Source: Streptomyces barringtoniae (GTDB lineage Bacteria > Actinomycetota > Actinomycetes > Streptomycetales > Streptomycetaceae). From it: DNA of 64,000 nt. The position numbers and the translations under genes are program-made. The stretch lies in contig NZ_JAJHNP010000006.1 of NCBI RefSeq assembly GCF_020819595.1, forward strand, positions 124,001-188,000. The letters are read 5' to 3'. Below, piece after piece: positions 52,656 through 60,717 of the stretch. The first letter of the stretch is position 1, and every line of letters begins with the position of its first letter. The notes beneath the pieces were generated by a model. The model searched no databases, had not been told where the DNA came from, and saw only the letters and a program-made list of their open reading frames with translations.

Positions 52656-52949
52656 ATGTCCCCTCGATATCGTAACGGTGCCAATCAGGCCGGAACGGTC
52701 ATCGCGGTCGTCGCCGACGTCATGGCGGTGATCCTCGGCCTGTGGATCCTGATGTACCTGCTGGACGCCAACCGTGCCAACAGCCTGGTCCAGTTCGTCC
52801 ACCACGCCGCCGCCTGGCTGGCGGGATGGTCCCACGACCTGTTCACGTTCAACGAGGCCTGGGCGAGGGTGGTCGCGGGCTACGGCCTGGCCGCGGTGGT
52901 GTACCTGTTCGTGGGCCACGCCATCGCCAACCGGATACACCGGCACTGA
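52656..52949 (+). CDS. small two-helix membrane protein
   Basis: 97 residues. Helices AGTVIAVVADVMAVILGLWI and VVAGYGLAAVVYLFVGHAIA flank a loop (LDANRANSLVQFVHHAAAWLAGWSHDL). The only purine-rich site, GGAAGG, is too close to the ATG, so the start is uncertain. Such proteins are widespread in Streptomyces; function unknown. Convergent with the alpha-toroid gene, ten bases apart. Confidence 0.7.
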   Translation: MSPRYRNGANQAGTVIAVVADVMAVILGLWILMYLLDANRANSLVQFVHHAAAWLAGWSHDLFTFNEAWARVVAGYGLAAVVYLFVGHAIANRIHRH

Positions 52950-52959
52950 GCCGTGCGGG

Positions 52960-54030
52960 CTAGCCGCAGCAGTCGGTGTCCAGGCCGGCCGGCAGACGCT
53001 CCCCGCCGAAGACCGCGCACGTCGCCTCGTGGCCGCCCAGCGCCGCGACGGCGAGGAGCAGGGAGCCGGCCGTCCACGTGGTCAGTTCGCGGGGCCAGAT
53101 CGCGTCGTCCTCGAAGACGTAGCCCGTCCAGTACAGGCCGCTGTCCGGATCACGCAGGTGCTGGATGGACTGGAGGATCTCCAGGGCGCGGTCCGACTCC
53201 CCCACCGCCCACAGGGCCAGGGCGAGCTCGCTGGACTCGCCGCCGGTGACCCACGGGTTGGGGACCACGCAGCGCACGCCTGCGTCCGGTACGACGAACC
53301 GGTCCCAGGACTCCGCTATCCGGGCCCTGGCCTCCTCGCCGGTGAGCGCGCCGCCGAGCACCGGGTAGTACCAGTCCATCGAGTAGCGGTCCTTGTCGAG
53401 GAAGCGCTCCGGGTGCCGGCGGATCGCGTGCCTGAGTCCCCCGAGCGCCAACTCCCAGTCGGGCTGCGGCTCTTCACGCTGCTCGGCGATGGCGAGCGCG
53501 CAGCGCAGCGCGTGGTGGATCGAGGAGCTGCCGGTCAGCAGGGCGTCCCCGGTGGGCGTGCCGTCGTCCTCGCGGCGCCAGCCGATCTGGCCGCCGGGCT
53601 GCTGCAGGGCGAGCACCCACTCCACGGCCGCGTAGACGCACGGCCACATGCGGTCCAGGAACGTGTCGTCGCCGGTGGAGAGATAGTGGTGCCAGACGCC
53701 TACGGCGATGTAGGCGACGAAGTTCGACTCGCGGGCGCGGTCGGTGACCTCGTCGTGGGCGCCGTCGGCGTAGGCGGCGTACCAGGAGCCGTCCTCGTTC
53801 TGGTGCCGGGCCAGCCACTCGTAGGCCCGCTCGGCGGCCTCGTGCTCGCCGGCCGCGTCCAGGGCCATCGCGGCCTCGGTGTGGTCCCACGGGTCCAGGT
53901 GGTGGCCGCGGAACCACGGGATCGCGCCGTCCTCCCGCTGTTCGGCGAGGATGCCGCGGACGGTCGCGGCGGCCTGCCCGGCGGTGAGGACCCCGGGCAG
54001 GACGAGGTGTTCTGTCCGGGGGGTGGTCAC
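52960..54030 (-). CDS. alpha/alpha-toroid (prenyltransferase/terpene-cyclase-like) protein
   Basis: 356 residues from GTG, overlapping the methyltransferase stop (GTGA). Repeats of the alpha/alpha-barrel type are seen: QREDGAIPWFRGHHLDPWDH, LARHQNEDGSWYAAYADG, ALQQPGGQIGWRRED and SGLYWTGYVFEDD. No DxDD motif of squalene-hopene cyclases is present, so it is more like a glycan-processing toroid such as an unsaturated-glucuronyl or oligosaccharide hydrolase. Probably cytosolic. Third gene of the GT/MT/toroid operon. Confidence 0.8.
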   Translation of the reverse strand: MTTPRTEHLVLPGVLTAGQAAATVRGILAEQREDGAIPWFRGHHLDPWDHTEAAMALDAAGEHEAAERAYEWLARHQNEDGSWYAAYADGAHDEVTDRARESNFVAYIAVGVWHHYLSTGDDTFLDRMWPCVYAAVEWVLALQQPGGQIGWRREDDGTPTGDALLTGSSSIHHALRCALAIAEQREEPQPDWELALGGLRHAIRRHPERFLDKDRYSMDWYYPVLGGALTGEEARARIAESWDRFVVPDAGVRCVVPNPWVTGGESSELALALWAVGESDRALEILQSIQHLRDPDSGLYWTGYVFEDDAIWPRELTTWTAGSLLLAVAALGGHEATCAVFGGERLPAGLDTDCCG

Positions 54031-54773
54031 TCGGCGGCCGCCTCTTCGGTGAGACGCGGCAGGTGCGGCTTGGTCGCGTAGACCACGAAGCTCTTGCCGA
54101 TCAGCGGGTTCAGCGCCTGCTCGGCGACCCGGGTGGCGAGCGGCTTCTTCATGATGTCCCAGACCAGCAGCTTGTGGTACGCCCGCACCGGCAGCGCCTT
54201 GTCGTTGTCGACGCCGAACGCGCACTTCAGCCACCAGTACGGCGAGTGCAGCGCGTGGGCGTGGTGGCTGCCGTACGGCTTCAGGCCCGCCTCGCGGATC
54301 CTCGCCACGAGTTCGTCGGCCTTGTAGATGCGGATGTGGCCGCCCTCGACCTCGTGGTAGGCGTCGGACAGTGCCCAGCAGACCTTCTCCGGGCCGTAGC
54401 GCGGCACGGTGACGGCGATACGGCCGCCCGGCTTGAGCACGCGGACCATCTCGGCGAGCACGCCCTTGTCGTCGGGGATGTGCTCCATCACCTCGGAGAT
54501 GATGACGACGTCGAAGGACTCGTCCGGAAAGGGAAGGGCGAGCGCGTCGCCCTCCATGGCCGTGGCGGTGGCGCCCTCGGGTGCCTCCCCGGCCTCCTTC
54601 ATCGCCGCGAACCACTTGGCGACCTCGCGGATCTCCTCGCCGTTCTGGTCCAGGGCCACGACCTGGGCGCCGCGCCGGTAGCACTCGAAGGCGTGCCGGC
54701 CGGCCCCGCAGCCGAGGTCCAGGACTCGGTCGCCCGGGGCGAGCGGGAACCGGGAGAAGTCGACGGTCAGCAC
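54027..54773 (-). CDS. class I SAM methyltransferase in glycosylation operon
   Basis: 248 residues from GTG, overlapping the glycosyltransferase stop by seven bases. Motif I VLDLGCGAGRHAFECYRRGA, motif II-like VVALDQN, and FDVVIISEVMEHIPDDKGVL (UbiE/Methyltransf_11 style) are clear. Residues 130-248 form a large helical extension rich in Trp/Tyr/His (HALHSPYWWLKCAFG). It probably methylates the product of the adjacent glycosyltransferase. Confidence 0.88.
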   Translation of the reverse strand: MLTVDFSRFPLAPGDRVLDLGCGAGRHAFECYRRGAQVVALDQNGEEIREVAKWFAAMKEAGEAPEGATATAMEGDALALPFPDESFDVVIISEVMEHIPDDKGVLAEMVRVLKPGGRIAVTVPRYGPEKVCWALSDAYHEVEGGHIRIYKADELVARIREAGLKPYGSHHAHALHSPYWWLKCAFGVDNDKALPVRAYHKLLVWDIMKKPLATRVAEQALNPLIGKSFVVYATKPHLPRLTEEAAAE

Positions 54774-56188
54774 GTGGCCCTGCTTTCGGAAGAGACGCCT
54801 GCAACGCTTGCTGGGGCCGCGGAGCGGCCGGGAATCGGGGCGGCGGTGGGGGTGCCCCCCGGCGGCCCTGTTCGAGCGTGGGAGAGGCCGGCGCGGGCGA
54901 TGGCCTCGCGGTAGTGGGCCACCGTGCCCTCGGCGGCGCGGGCCCAGGTGAAGTGCCGTAGCACCCGCTCGCGGCCGGCGCGGCCGAGCCGTACCCGCAG
55001 CTCCGTGTCCCCCAGCAGCCGGCCCAGCCCGGCGGCCAGCGCGCCCGCGTCGCCGGGCGGCACCGCGAGGCAGGTCTCGCCGTCGCGGCCGGCTACCTCG
55101 GGGATCGCGCCGCCGGTCGTGGCGACCAGCGGGGTGCCGGTGGCCATGGCCTCGGCGGCGGGCAGCGAGAAGCCCTCGTACAGCGAGGGCACACAGGCCA
55201 CCTCGGCCGAGCGGATCAGGTCGACCAGTTCGGCGTCGGAGATGCCCTTGACGAACTCGACGGCGTCTTCGAGGCCGTACCGTTCGATCGCCGCCGCGAC
55301 CGGCCCTTCCTCGGGGCGCTTGCCGACGACGACGAGATGGGCGGCCGGGTGCTCGGTGCGCACCTTGGCCAGCGCCTCCACCAGGAACACCAGCCCCTTG
55401 AGCGGTACGTCGGCGCTGGAGGTGGTGACGATCCGGCCCGGCACCTCGGGCACGGCCGGATTCGGCGCGAACAGATCGGTGTCGGCGCCGATGTGGACCA
55501 CGTGCACGCGGTCGTCGCGGACGCCGAGGTGGTCGACGATCTCCTGCCGGGAGCTGCCGGAGACGGTGAGGACCGAGGGCAGCCGGCGCGAGACGCGCTT
55601 CTGCATCCGGGTGAAGGCGTACCAGCGGCGCACCGAGTAGCGGCGCTTCCAGCCCTCGGCCGCGTCCAGCTCCAGCTGCCGGTCGACGGTGATGGGGTGG
55701 TGGATGGTGGTGACCAGGGGCGCGCCGATGTCTCCCAGCAGACCGTAGCCGAGGGTCTGGTTGTCGTGGACGACGTCGAACGCACCGCGCCGGGCGCGCA
55801 GATGGCGGCGGGCGCGGAGGGAGAAGGTCAGCGGCTCGGGAAAGCCGCCGGTCCACATCGTGGCGACTTCCAGGGCGTCGATCCAGTCCCGGTACTCGTC
55901 CCGCCTGGGGGTGCGGAAGGGGTCGGGCTGGCGATAGAGGTCGAGGCTGGGCAGCTCGGTCAGGGTGAGTCGGGGGTACCCCTCGTCGAGCACGGGGTAC
56001 GGCTGCGAGCCGATGACCTCGACCCGGTGTCCGAGCCGGGCGAGCTCGCGCGAGAGGTGCCGTACGTAGACACCCTGGCCGCCGCAGAACGGGTTCCCTT
56101 TATAGGTGAGGAGCGCGATGTCGAGCGGTCGCTCGCCGTCGGCAGCGGGGTCCTCGTCGACGCCCGCCACACGGGCCTCAGCGGTCAC
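54767..56188 (-). CDS. GT4-family glycosyltransferase
   Basis: 473 residues, GT-B fold. N-domain: IALLTYKGNPFCGGQGVYVRHLSRELARLGHRVEVIG. C-domain: PLKGLVFLVEALAKV, then the donor-site motif VPSLYEGFSLPAAEAMATGTP (E-x7-E), typical of retaining GT4 enzymes using nucleotide sugars. The tail after residue 440 derives partly from a G-rich repeat (54847-54887) and is likely dispensable. First gene of an operon with methyltransferase and toroid; a KstR-type operator lies 55 bases upstream. Confidence 0.92.
   Translation of the reverse strand: MTAEARVAGVDEDPAADGERPLDIALLTYKGNPFCGGQGVYVRHLSRELARLGHRVEVIGSQPYPVLDEGYPRLTLTELPSLDLYRQPDPFRTPRRDEYRDWIDALEVATMWTGGFPEPLTFSLRARRHLRARRGAFDVVHDNQTLGYGLLGDIGAPLVTTIHHPITVDRQLELDAAEGWKRRYSVRRWYAFTRMQKRVSRRLPSVLTVSGSSRQEIVDHLGVRDDRVHVVHIGADTDLFAPNPAVPEVPGRIVTTSSADVPLKGLVFLVEALAKVRTEHPAAHLVVVGKRPEEGPVAAAIERYGLEDAVEFVKGISDAELVDLIRSAEVACVPSLYEGFSLPAAEAMATGTPLVATTGGAIPEVAGRDGETCLAVPPGDAGALAAGLGRLLGDTELRVRLGRAGRERVLRHFTWARAAEGTVAHYREAIARAGLSHARTGPPGGTPTAAPIPGRSAAPASVAGVSSESRATC
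54847..54887 (-). repeat. G-rich palindromic repeat, copy in glycosyltransferase 3' end
   Basis: TGGGGGTGCCCCCCGG ... TTCGAGCG-TGGGAGAGG has the same ends and TTCGAGCG core as the other copies. It is read in frame as HARTGPPGGTPTAAP at the glycosyltransferase C-terminus. Confidence 0.55.
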
Positions 56189-56242
56189 TCCGTGCCCCCT
56201 TCTGCCTGCACTGTCCCGCGAGACTACGTCGGGACGCTAATC

Positions 56243-56256
56243 TAGAACAAGTTTCA
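56243..56256. promoter_or_regulatory. KstR-type operator between glycosyltransferase and kstR-like gene
   Basis: TAGAACAAGTTTCA fits TnnAACnnGTTnnA fully. It lies 55-68 bases before the glycosyltransferase ATG and 153-166 before the repressor ATG, suggesting control of the operon and autoregulation. Confidence 0.75.
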
Positions 56257-56408
56257 GACTTGATCGTTCAAGAGGCTCTGAATCTACCGGCAGGTAGGGG
56301 CGCTGTGAGCAGTGGATCAGGTGATTCACGCCACGGCGCGGCGCCCTGCCATGCTGTGTGATCACGTGCCCCACAGACGCCTTCACCGACTGTCACGGAA
56401 CGGGACCC

Positions 56409-57065
56409 ATGCCTGCGGAAGCCAGTGTTTCGAGGTCTTCCCCCACTCTCGGCCTCGCTCGAGCGGGGGGACCGCCACCGCCGCCCCTGACCGAGCGCCA
56501 GGAGGCCCGCCGCCGCCGGATCCTGCACGCGAGCGCCCAGCTGGCCAGCCGGGGCGGTTTCGACGCCGTGCAGATGCGCGAGGTCGCCGAGTCCTCGCAG
56601 GTGGCGCTCGGCACCCTGTACCGCTACTTCCCCTCCAAGATCCACCTGCTGGTGGCCACGATGCAGGACCAGCTGGAGCACATGCACGGCACCCTGCGCA
56701 AGAAGCCCCCGGCCGGCGACACGGCCGCCGAGCGGGTCGCCGAGACGCTGATGCGGGCCTTCCGCGCCCTGCAGCGCGAGCCGCACCTGGCCGACGCGAT
56801 GGTCCGCGCCCTGACCTTCGCCGACCGCAGCGTCTCGCCGGAGGTCGACCAGGTCTCCCGCCAGACCACCCTGATCATCCTGGACGCGATGGGGCTGGAG
56901 AACCCCACCCCCGAGCAGCTCTCGGCGGTCCGCGTCATCGAACACACCTGGCACTCGGCCCTCATCACCTGGCTCTCCGGCCGCGCCTCCATCGCCCAGG
57001 TGAAGATCGACATCGAGACGGTGTGCCGGCTGATCGACCTGACCGGGCCGGGCGGGCACGCCTGA
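56409..57065 (+). CDS. kstR: KstR-like TetR repressor
   Basis: 218 residues from the ATG after GGAACGGGAC; a GTG 17 codons upstream is a weaker choice. The DNA-binding domain reads RRRRILHASAQLASRGGFDA, then VQMREVAESSQVALGTLYRY and FPSKIHLLV, very close to mycobacterial KstR, which represses cholesterol catabolism and is released by steroid CoA thioesters. Residues 10-28 before it are encoded by a G-rich repeat insertion and are not part of the family. The three operators in the window fit its known consensus. In Streptomyces the inducing ligand is unknown. Confidence 0.85.
   Translation: MPAEASVSRSSPTLGLARAGGPPPPPLTERQEARRRRILHASAQLASRGGFDAVQMREVAESSQVALGTLYRYFPSKIHLLVATMQDQLEHMHGTLRKKPPAGDTAAERVAETLMRAFRALQREPHLADAMVRALTFADRSVSPEVDQVSRQTTLIILDAMGLENPTPEQLSAVRVIEHTWHSALITWLSGRASIAQVKIDIETVCRLIDLTGPGGHA
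56438..56477 (+). repeat. G-rich palindromic repeat, copy in kstR 5' coding end
   Basis: TTCCCCCACTCTCGGCC then TCGCTCGAGCGGGGGGACC, matching the copies at 57525 and 63163. It is read in frame and adds about 13 residues before the DNA-binding domain. Confidence 0.8.
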
Positions 57066-57098
57066 CCTGAGCGCCCCACCGTGGAGCGGGCCGGGCGC

Positions 57099-57117
57099 GG
57101 CCGGCCCTCAGCCGGCC
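57099..57117. terminator. hairpin between kstR and convergent pseudogene
   Basis: GGCCGGC and GCCGGCC pair over seven bases around CCTCA. The loop overlaps the stop codon of the minus-strand pseudogene; no U-tract. Confidence 0.5.
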
Positions 57118-58009
57118 GGTGCCAAACCGCTCCACGCGCGTCCCGAAGGCGTCTGCGTGACCCACTGGTCCAGCAACCGCCGCGCCTCCTCCTCCGAGGC
57201 CGCCAGGGACACCTGCTGGGCGCCCCCGTGGACGCTGTGCCCCCGCTCCAGCGTGCCCTCGCTGCAGCAGGCGCACAGCAGCTCGAAGCTGCTCGCCGGC
57301 TCGGCGCCGTAGCCCTGCGCCACGAACGGCTCGACCAGCGCTTCGATGTCGGCGGCCTCGCCCGCGTTCACCGTGACGGTGAACGTCGGCAGGCCGGAGG
57401 CCTCGAAGAGGAGGAGTTCGTCGAAGACGGGGTACTCGCGGCCGTCCACGACCCGGCGGCCCTTCGGCTCGCCGTCGTGGACGACGATCTCGCCGAAGCG
57501 GCGGCCGGCGGTCACCGGTACGTTCTCCCCCAGCTCTCAACTTCGTTCGAGCCGGGGGGAACCCCATCCCGGCCGCGGGTCGGGCACAGCCGGTCGATCC
57601 AGACGACCTCCCGCTCCCCGCCCGTGTCCAGGCGCACGCAGGCCGGCCCGAACCGCCCGTTGATCTCGCCCTCGCCCTCCGGCAGTTGGATGCCGAAGCC
57701 GGTCCACGCCTGCCGGGCCGTCGCCCAGTCGCGCTGGATGGTGGCGGCGATGCCCAGGTTCCAGTGGGCCGGTTCGCCCTCGCCGCGCGGGGCGCGCGCG
57801 GCGGCCTCGCGGCCCAGCTCGTACGCCTTGGCCCAGTTGCGCAGGAACTTGTGGGCGAGCGCGGCGTCGTACCACCACACCGCGCTCTACGGCAGGTCCG
57901 GGAAGCCGGCGAGGACCCGCTCCAGCAGCCCGGCCGCGGTCAGCCAGTCCTCGGCGTCCCATGCCTCGTACGCCTGCCTGATCAGCTGCTCGGCCTCGGG
58001 CTCGTGCAC
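57108..58009 (-). pseudogene. TPR-like hypothetical gene broken by an amber stop and a repeat
   Basis: Start GTG at 58009 behind GAGGGTGGG: HEPEAEQLIRQAYEAWDAED, then FPDLP followed by an in-frame TAG at 57887-57889. The same frame resumes as WWYDAALAHKFLRNWAKAYE, a TPR-like helical repeat, up to CPTRGR, where a 44-bp G-rich repeat interrupts it and gives an early stop. The rest, VPVTAGRRFGEIVVHDGEPK to the stop at 57108, follows in another frame. Two separate lesions make a functional product unlikely. The parent looks like a conserved Streptomyces protein of about 285 residues, function unknown. Confidence 0.75.
57525..57568 (-). repeat. G-rich palindromic repeat, copy in TPR-like pseudogene
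   Basis: On the plus strand it reads CTCCCCCAGCTCTCAACTTC then GTTCGAGCCGGGGGG. It interrupts the pseudogene frame between CPTRGR and VPVTAGRRF. Confidence 0.8.
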
Positions 58010-58069
58010 GTTTCCCACCCTCGTCGGTACGTCGGAACCGCTGGAGCGTATCCGGCGGCTCCGACACCG

Positions 58070-58303
58070 CTACTCCTCGGGCGGGAACACCGCCTCCCCG
58101 CTCCCCACCAGTGTGATCACGATCGCCTCCACCGGGCAGCTCTCGGCCGCCTCCAGGACCGGTTCGGCGGCGTCGGTGTCCGGTTCCACCGGGTGGGACT
58201 GGCGGGCGGAGTCGAGGCGGAAGGCGTGCGGGGCGTGGTGGAGGCACTGGGCCGAGCCGATGCACACCGACCGGTCGACCTCGACGTGCCAGCGGTCGCC
58301 CAT
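58070..58303 (-). CDS. [3Fe-4S] ferredoxin
   Basis: 77 residues. Three cysteines, C14-x5-C20 (CIGSAQC) and C56-P, are the single-cluster [3Fe-4S] pattern of ferredoxins that feed electrons to cytochrome P450 in actinobacteria. Four bases behind the aldehyde dehydrogenase stop, so co-transcribed. No P450 gene is in the window, so its partner must be elsewhere. Confidence 0.92.
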   Translation of the reverse strand: MGDRWHVEVDRSVCIGSAQCLHHAPHAFRLDSARQSHPVEPDTDAAEPVLEAAESCPVEAIVITLVGSGEAVFPPEE

Positions 58304-58306
58304 GGC

Positions 58307-59758
58307 CTACGCCCCCGCCGGCAGGTGGATCATCTTGTGCTCGAGGTAGGCGCCGTACCCCTCCGGGCCGAACTCCCGGCCCAGCCCGGAGTTCTTGTAG
58401 CCGCCGAACGGGCCCAGCATGTCCAGGCTGAAGGTGTTGACCGAGTAGGTGCCGGTGCGGACCCGCCTCGCCACGTCGATGCCGTGCTCGACGTCGGCCG
58501 TCCACACGCTGCCGGACAGGCCGTAGTCCGAGTCGTTGGCGATCTTCACGGCCTCTGCCTCGTCGCCGTACGGGAGCAGGCAGATGACCGGGCCGAAGAT
58601 CTCCTCGCGGGCGATCCGCATGGAGTTGTCGACGTCGCCGAAGAGGGTCGGTTCGACGTACCAGCCCTTCTCCAGACCCGCCGGCCGGCCGCCGCCGGTG
58701 AGGATCTTGGCGCCCTCCTCCTGGCCGATCCGGATGTAGTCGAGGTTGCGCTGCTGCTGGCGGCGGGCGACCAGCGGGCCGACCTGGGTCGCCGGGTCCA
58801 GCGGGTCGCCGACCTTCAGCGCGCTCGCGGCGGCCGCGAAGGCGTCGGCGAACTCGTCGTAGCGGGCGCGCGGGACGAGGATGCGGGTCTGGGCCACGCA
58901 CGCCTGCCCGTTGTTCATCCAGGCCGCCGGTACGATCCCGGCCACCGCCGTCTGCACGTCCGCGTCCGGCAGGACGACCGCCGCCGACTTCCCGCCCAGC
59001 TCGAGGGTGACCCGGGTGAGGTTGCGCGCGGCGACCTCCATCACCCGCTTGCCCGCCGCGACCGAGCCGGTGAAGGAGATCTTGTCGATGCCGGGGTGGC
59101 CGACCAGGTACTCGCCGACCTCGCGGTCGGCGGGAAGGATGGAGAGCACGCCCTCGGGCAGCCCGGCGTCCCGTGCGATCTCCCCCAGGAGATACGCGTC
59201 GAGCGGGGACTCCGGGGACGGCTTCAGTACGACCGTGCAGCCGGCCAGCAGCGCGGGCGCGAGCTTGGCGGCGGCGACGAACTGCGGGACGTTCCAGGGG
59301 ACCACGGCGGCGACCACACCGACCGGCTCGCGGCGGACGAGGATCGGGCCGAGGACACCGTCCCGGCGCTCCTCGTACGTGTAGTCCCGCGCGACCCCGA
59401 TCGCGGCGTCCCACACCATCATCGCGCCGAGCGCCTGGGCGAGGACGCTCCAGGAATAGGGGGAGCCGTTCTGGGCGGAGATCACCCGGGCGATCTCCTC
59501 GTGCCGGGCCGCGATGCCGTCCTTGATGCGGGTGACGACCTCGATCCGCTCCTCCAGGGTCGCCCGCGGCCAGGGCCCCTCGTCGAAGGCGCGGCGCGCC
59601 ACCGCCACCGCCCGGTCCACGTCCTGCGGGGAGGCGTGCGGCACCCGGCCGATGACCTCTTCGGTGTGCGGGGAGATCACCTCGATGACGTCCTTGCCCA
59701 GGGGGTCGGTCAACTCCCCGCCGATGAACAGCTGTCCGTGTTCCACGAGCTCGGTCAT
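58307..59758 (-). CDS. NAD(P)-dependent aldehyde dehydrogenase
   Basis: 483 residues. Catalytic residues are Asn156 (VPWNVPQF), Lys179 (VLKPSPESP), Glu253 (LELGGKSA) and Cys287 (NNGQACVAQT); the C-terminal EEIFGPV motif is intact. The group is the broad-specificity ALDH seen next to [3Fe-4S] ferredoxins and P450s in actinobacterial steroid or terpene oxidation. It turns an aldehyde to the acid. Operon with the ferredoxin gene. Confidence 0.93.
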   Translation of the reverse strand: MTELVEHGQLFIGGELTDPLGKDVIEVISPHTEEVIGRVPHASPQDVDRAVAVARRAFDEGPWPRATLEERIEVVTRIKDGIAARHEEIARVISAQNGSPYSWSVLAQALGAMMVWDAAIGVARDYTYEERRDGVLGPILVRREPVGVVAAVVPWNVPQFVAAAKLAPALLAGCTVVLKPSPESPLDAYLLGEIARDAGLPEGVLSILPADREVGEYLVGHPGIDKISFTGSVAAGKRVMEVAARNLTRVTLELGGKSAAVVLPDADVQTAVAGIVPAAWMNNGQACVAQTRILVPRARYDEFADAFAAAASALKVGDPLDPATQVGPLVARRQQQRNLDYIRIGQEEGAKILTGGGRPAGLEKGWYVEPTLFGDVDNSMRIAREEIFGPVICLLPYGDEAEAVKIANDSDYGLSGSVWTADVEHGIDVARRVRTGTYSVNTFSLDMLGPFGGYKNSGLGREFGPEGYGAYLEHKMIHLPAGA

Positions 59759-59805
59759 GGCCGACTGCCTCCCACCGCACCGCACGTTTCTGACGCTGTT
59801 TCAGG

Positions 59806-59817
59806 ACTGATATCAGT
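59806..59817. promoter_or_regulatory. palindrome ACTGATATCAGT upstream of the ALDH gene
   Basis: Perfect 12-base palindrome about 50 bases before the ALDH ATG. Next to it, AGTTC-CGGTT-GAACT (59814-59828) is a second inverted repeat. A degenerate KstR-like half site also lies here, but with several mismatches. Confidence 0.4.
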
Positions 59818-59854
59818 TCCGGTTGAACTAGGCCAGAGCCAGAGCCCGGTCCGC

Positions 59855-60589
59855 CTACTGCGGCCACTTCCAGCCCGACTCGCGCAAGGCGCGGGCTCGT
59901 TGCGTGAGCGCGTCGATCCGGGTGGCCGCTTCCGCCGGTTCCCAGTAGCGCTTCGATGCGGTCGTCTGATCGGGATGCTTGCGATAAAGGACGCTGGGCT
60001 CCGCTATGAACTCGCCGGGTGCCACGGCTTCTGCGGCCAGGAGCAGAGCAACCGTCTCGGCTCCGGACAGTGCCTGCCAGCCGCCGAGGGCGAGCACCAG
60101 GCGACGATGGGCGGCGAATGTGGTCGCCTGAACGGACAGTCGCTGTTCGAGCACCTCGCGATAGAAGCGTGCGGGCTCCAGGGGGCCGCCCGGAGGGTCG
60201 TGCGGACCCGGCGCGGTGCTCCCGTCCTCGTGGAGGTCGACGCAGGCGGACACGCACCACGGAACGCGTTCCAGGGTCTCGATGTCCCGCTCCAGCGCGC
60301 CCGGCAGCAGTACGTCGTCCGCGTCCAGCGTCCGGATCAGCTCTCCGTTCGCGCGCGCGAGGGCGTGTGTGCGTGTCACCGCCGTGCGCGCGCGCAGTCC
60401 CGTGCCGAACGTGATCCTGGGATCGCCCGGCAGGCTGTTCGCGGGGATACCCGAGGCACCGTCTTCCTGCACGCACCATTCCCATTGCCAGTCGTCCGGG
60501 AGCTTCTGTTCGCGCAGGGATTCATAGGTGTCACCGATGAAGTGGTGGCCGCCGTCGTGAACTGCCGTGATGACGCTGATGGTTCGCAT
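59855..60589 (-). CDS. GT2-family (GT-A) glycosyltransferase-like protein
   Basis: 244 residues from ATG behind AGGACC. MRTISVITAVHDGGHHFIGD is the GT-A nucleotide-binding start and LIRTLDADDVLLPGALERDI contains the metal-binding DxD. The second half lacks membrane helices, so it is soluble. Substrate unknown. Codon use is slightly less GC-extreme than its neighbours. It stands alone. Confidence 0.8.
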   Translation of the reverse strand: MRTISVITAVHDGGHHFIGDTYESLREQKLPDDWQWEWCVQEDGASGIPANSLPGDPRITFGTGLRARTAVTRTHALARANGELIRTLDADDVLLPGALERDIETLERVPWCVSACVDLHEDGSTAPGPHDPPGGPLEPARFYREVLEQRLSVQATTFAAHRRLVLALGGWQALSGAETVALLLAAEAVAPGEFIAEPSVLYRKHPDQTTASKRYWEPAEAATRIDALTQRARALRESGWKWPQ

Positions 60590-60717
60590 GCAATGGTCCT
60601 GCCATAAAGGGATGAGCCAATTGTGATCATGACATGAACCAGTGGCCAAGGTTTTGCTCTCGGTGTCACAGGGCTATACCCGAGGCGCATCTGCCACACG
60701 GGTTACGGCCCCACTTA

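Noticed and set aside
52960..54030. Toroid gene as squalene-hopene cyclase or terpene synthase
   Set aside because: No DxDD or QW repeats of cyclases, too short, and its partners are a glycosyltransferase and methyltransferase rather than isoprenoid genes.
59780..59830. KstR operator before the ALDH gene
   Set aside because: The best match (TGAAACAGCGTCAG on the minus strand) breaks the GTT half and the final A; two other palindromes in the region are better explanations.
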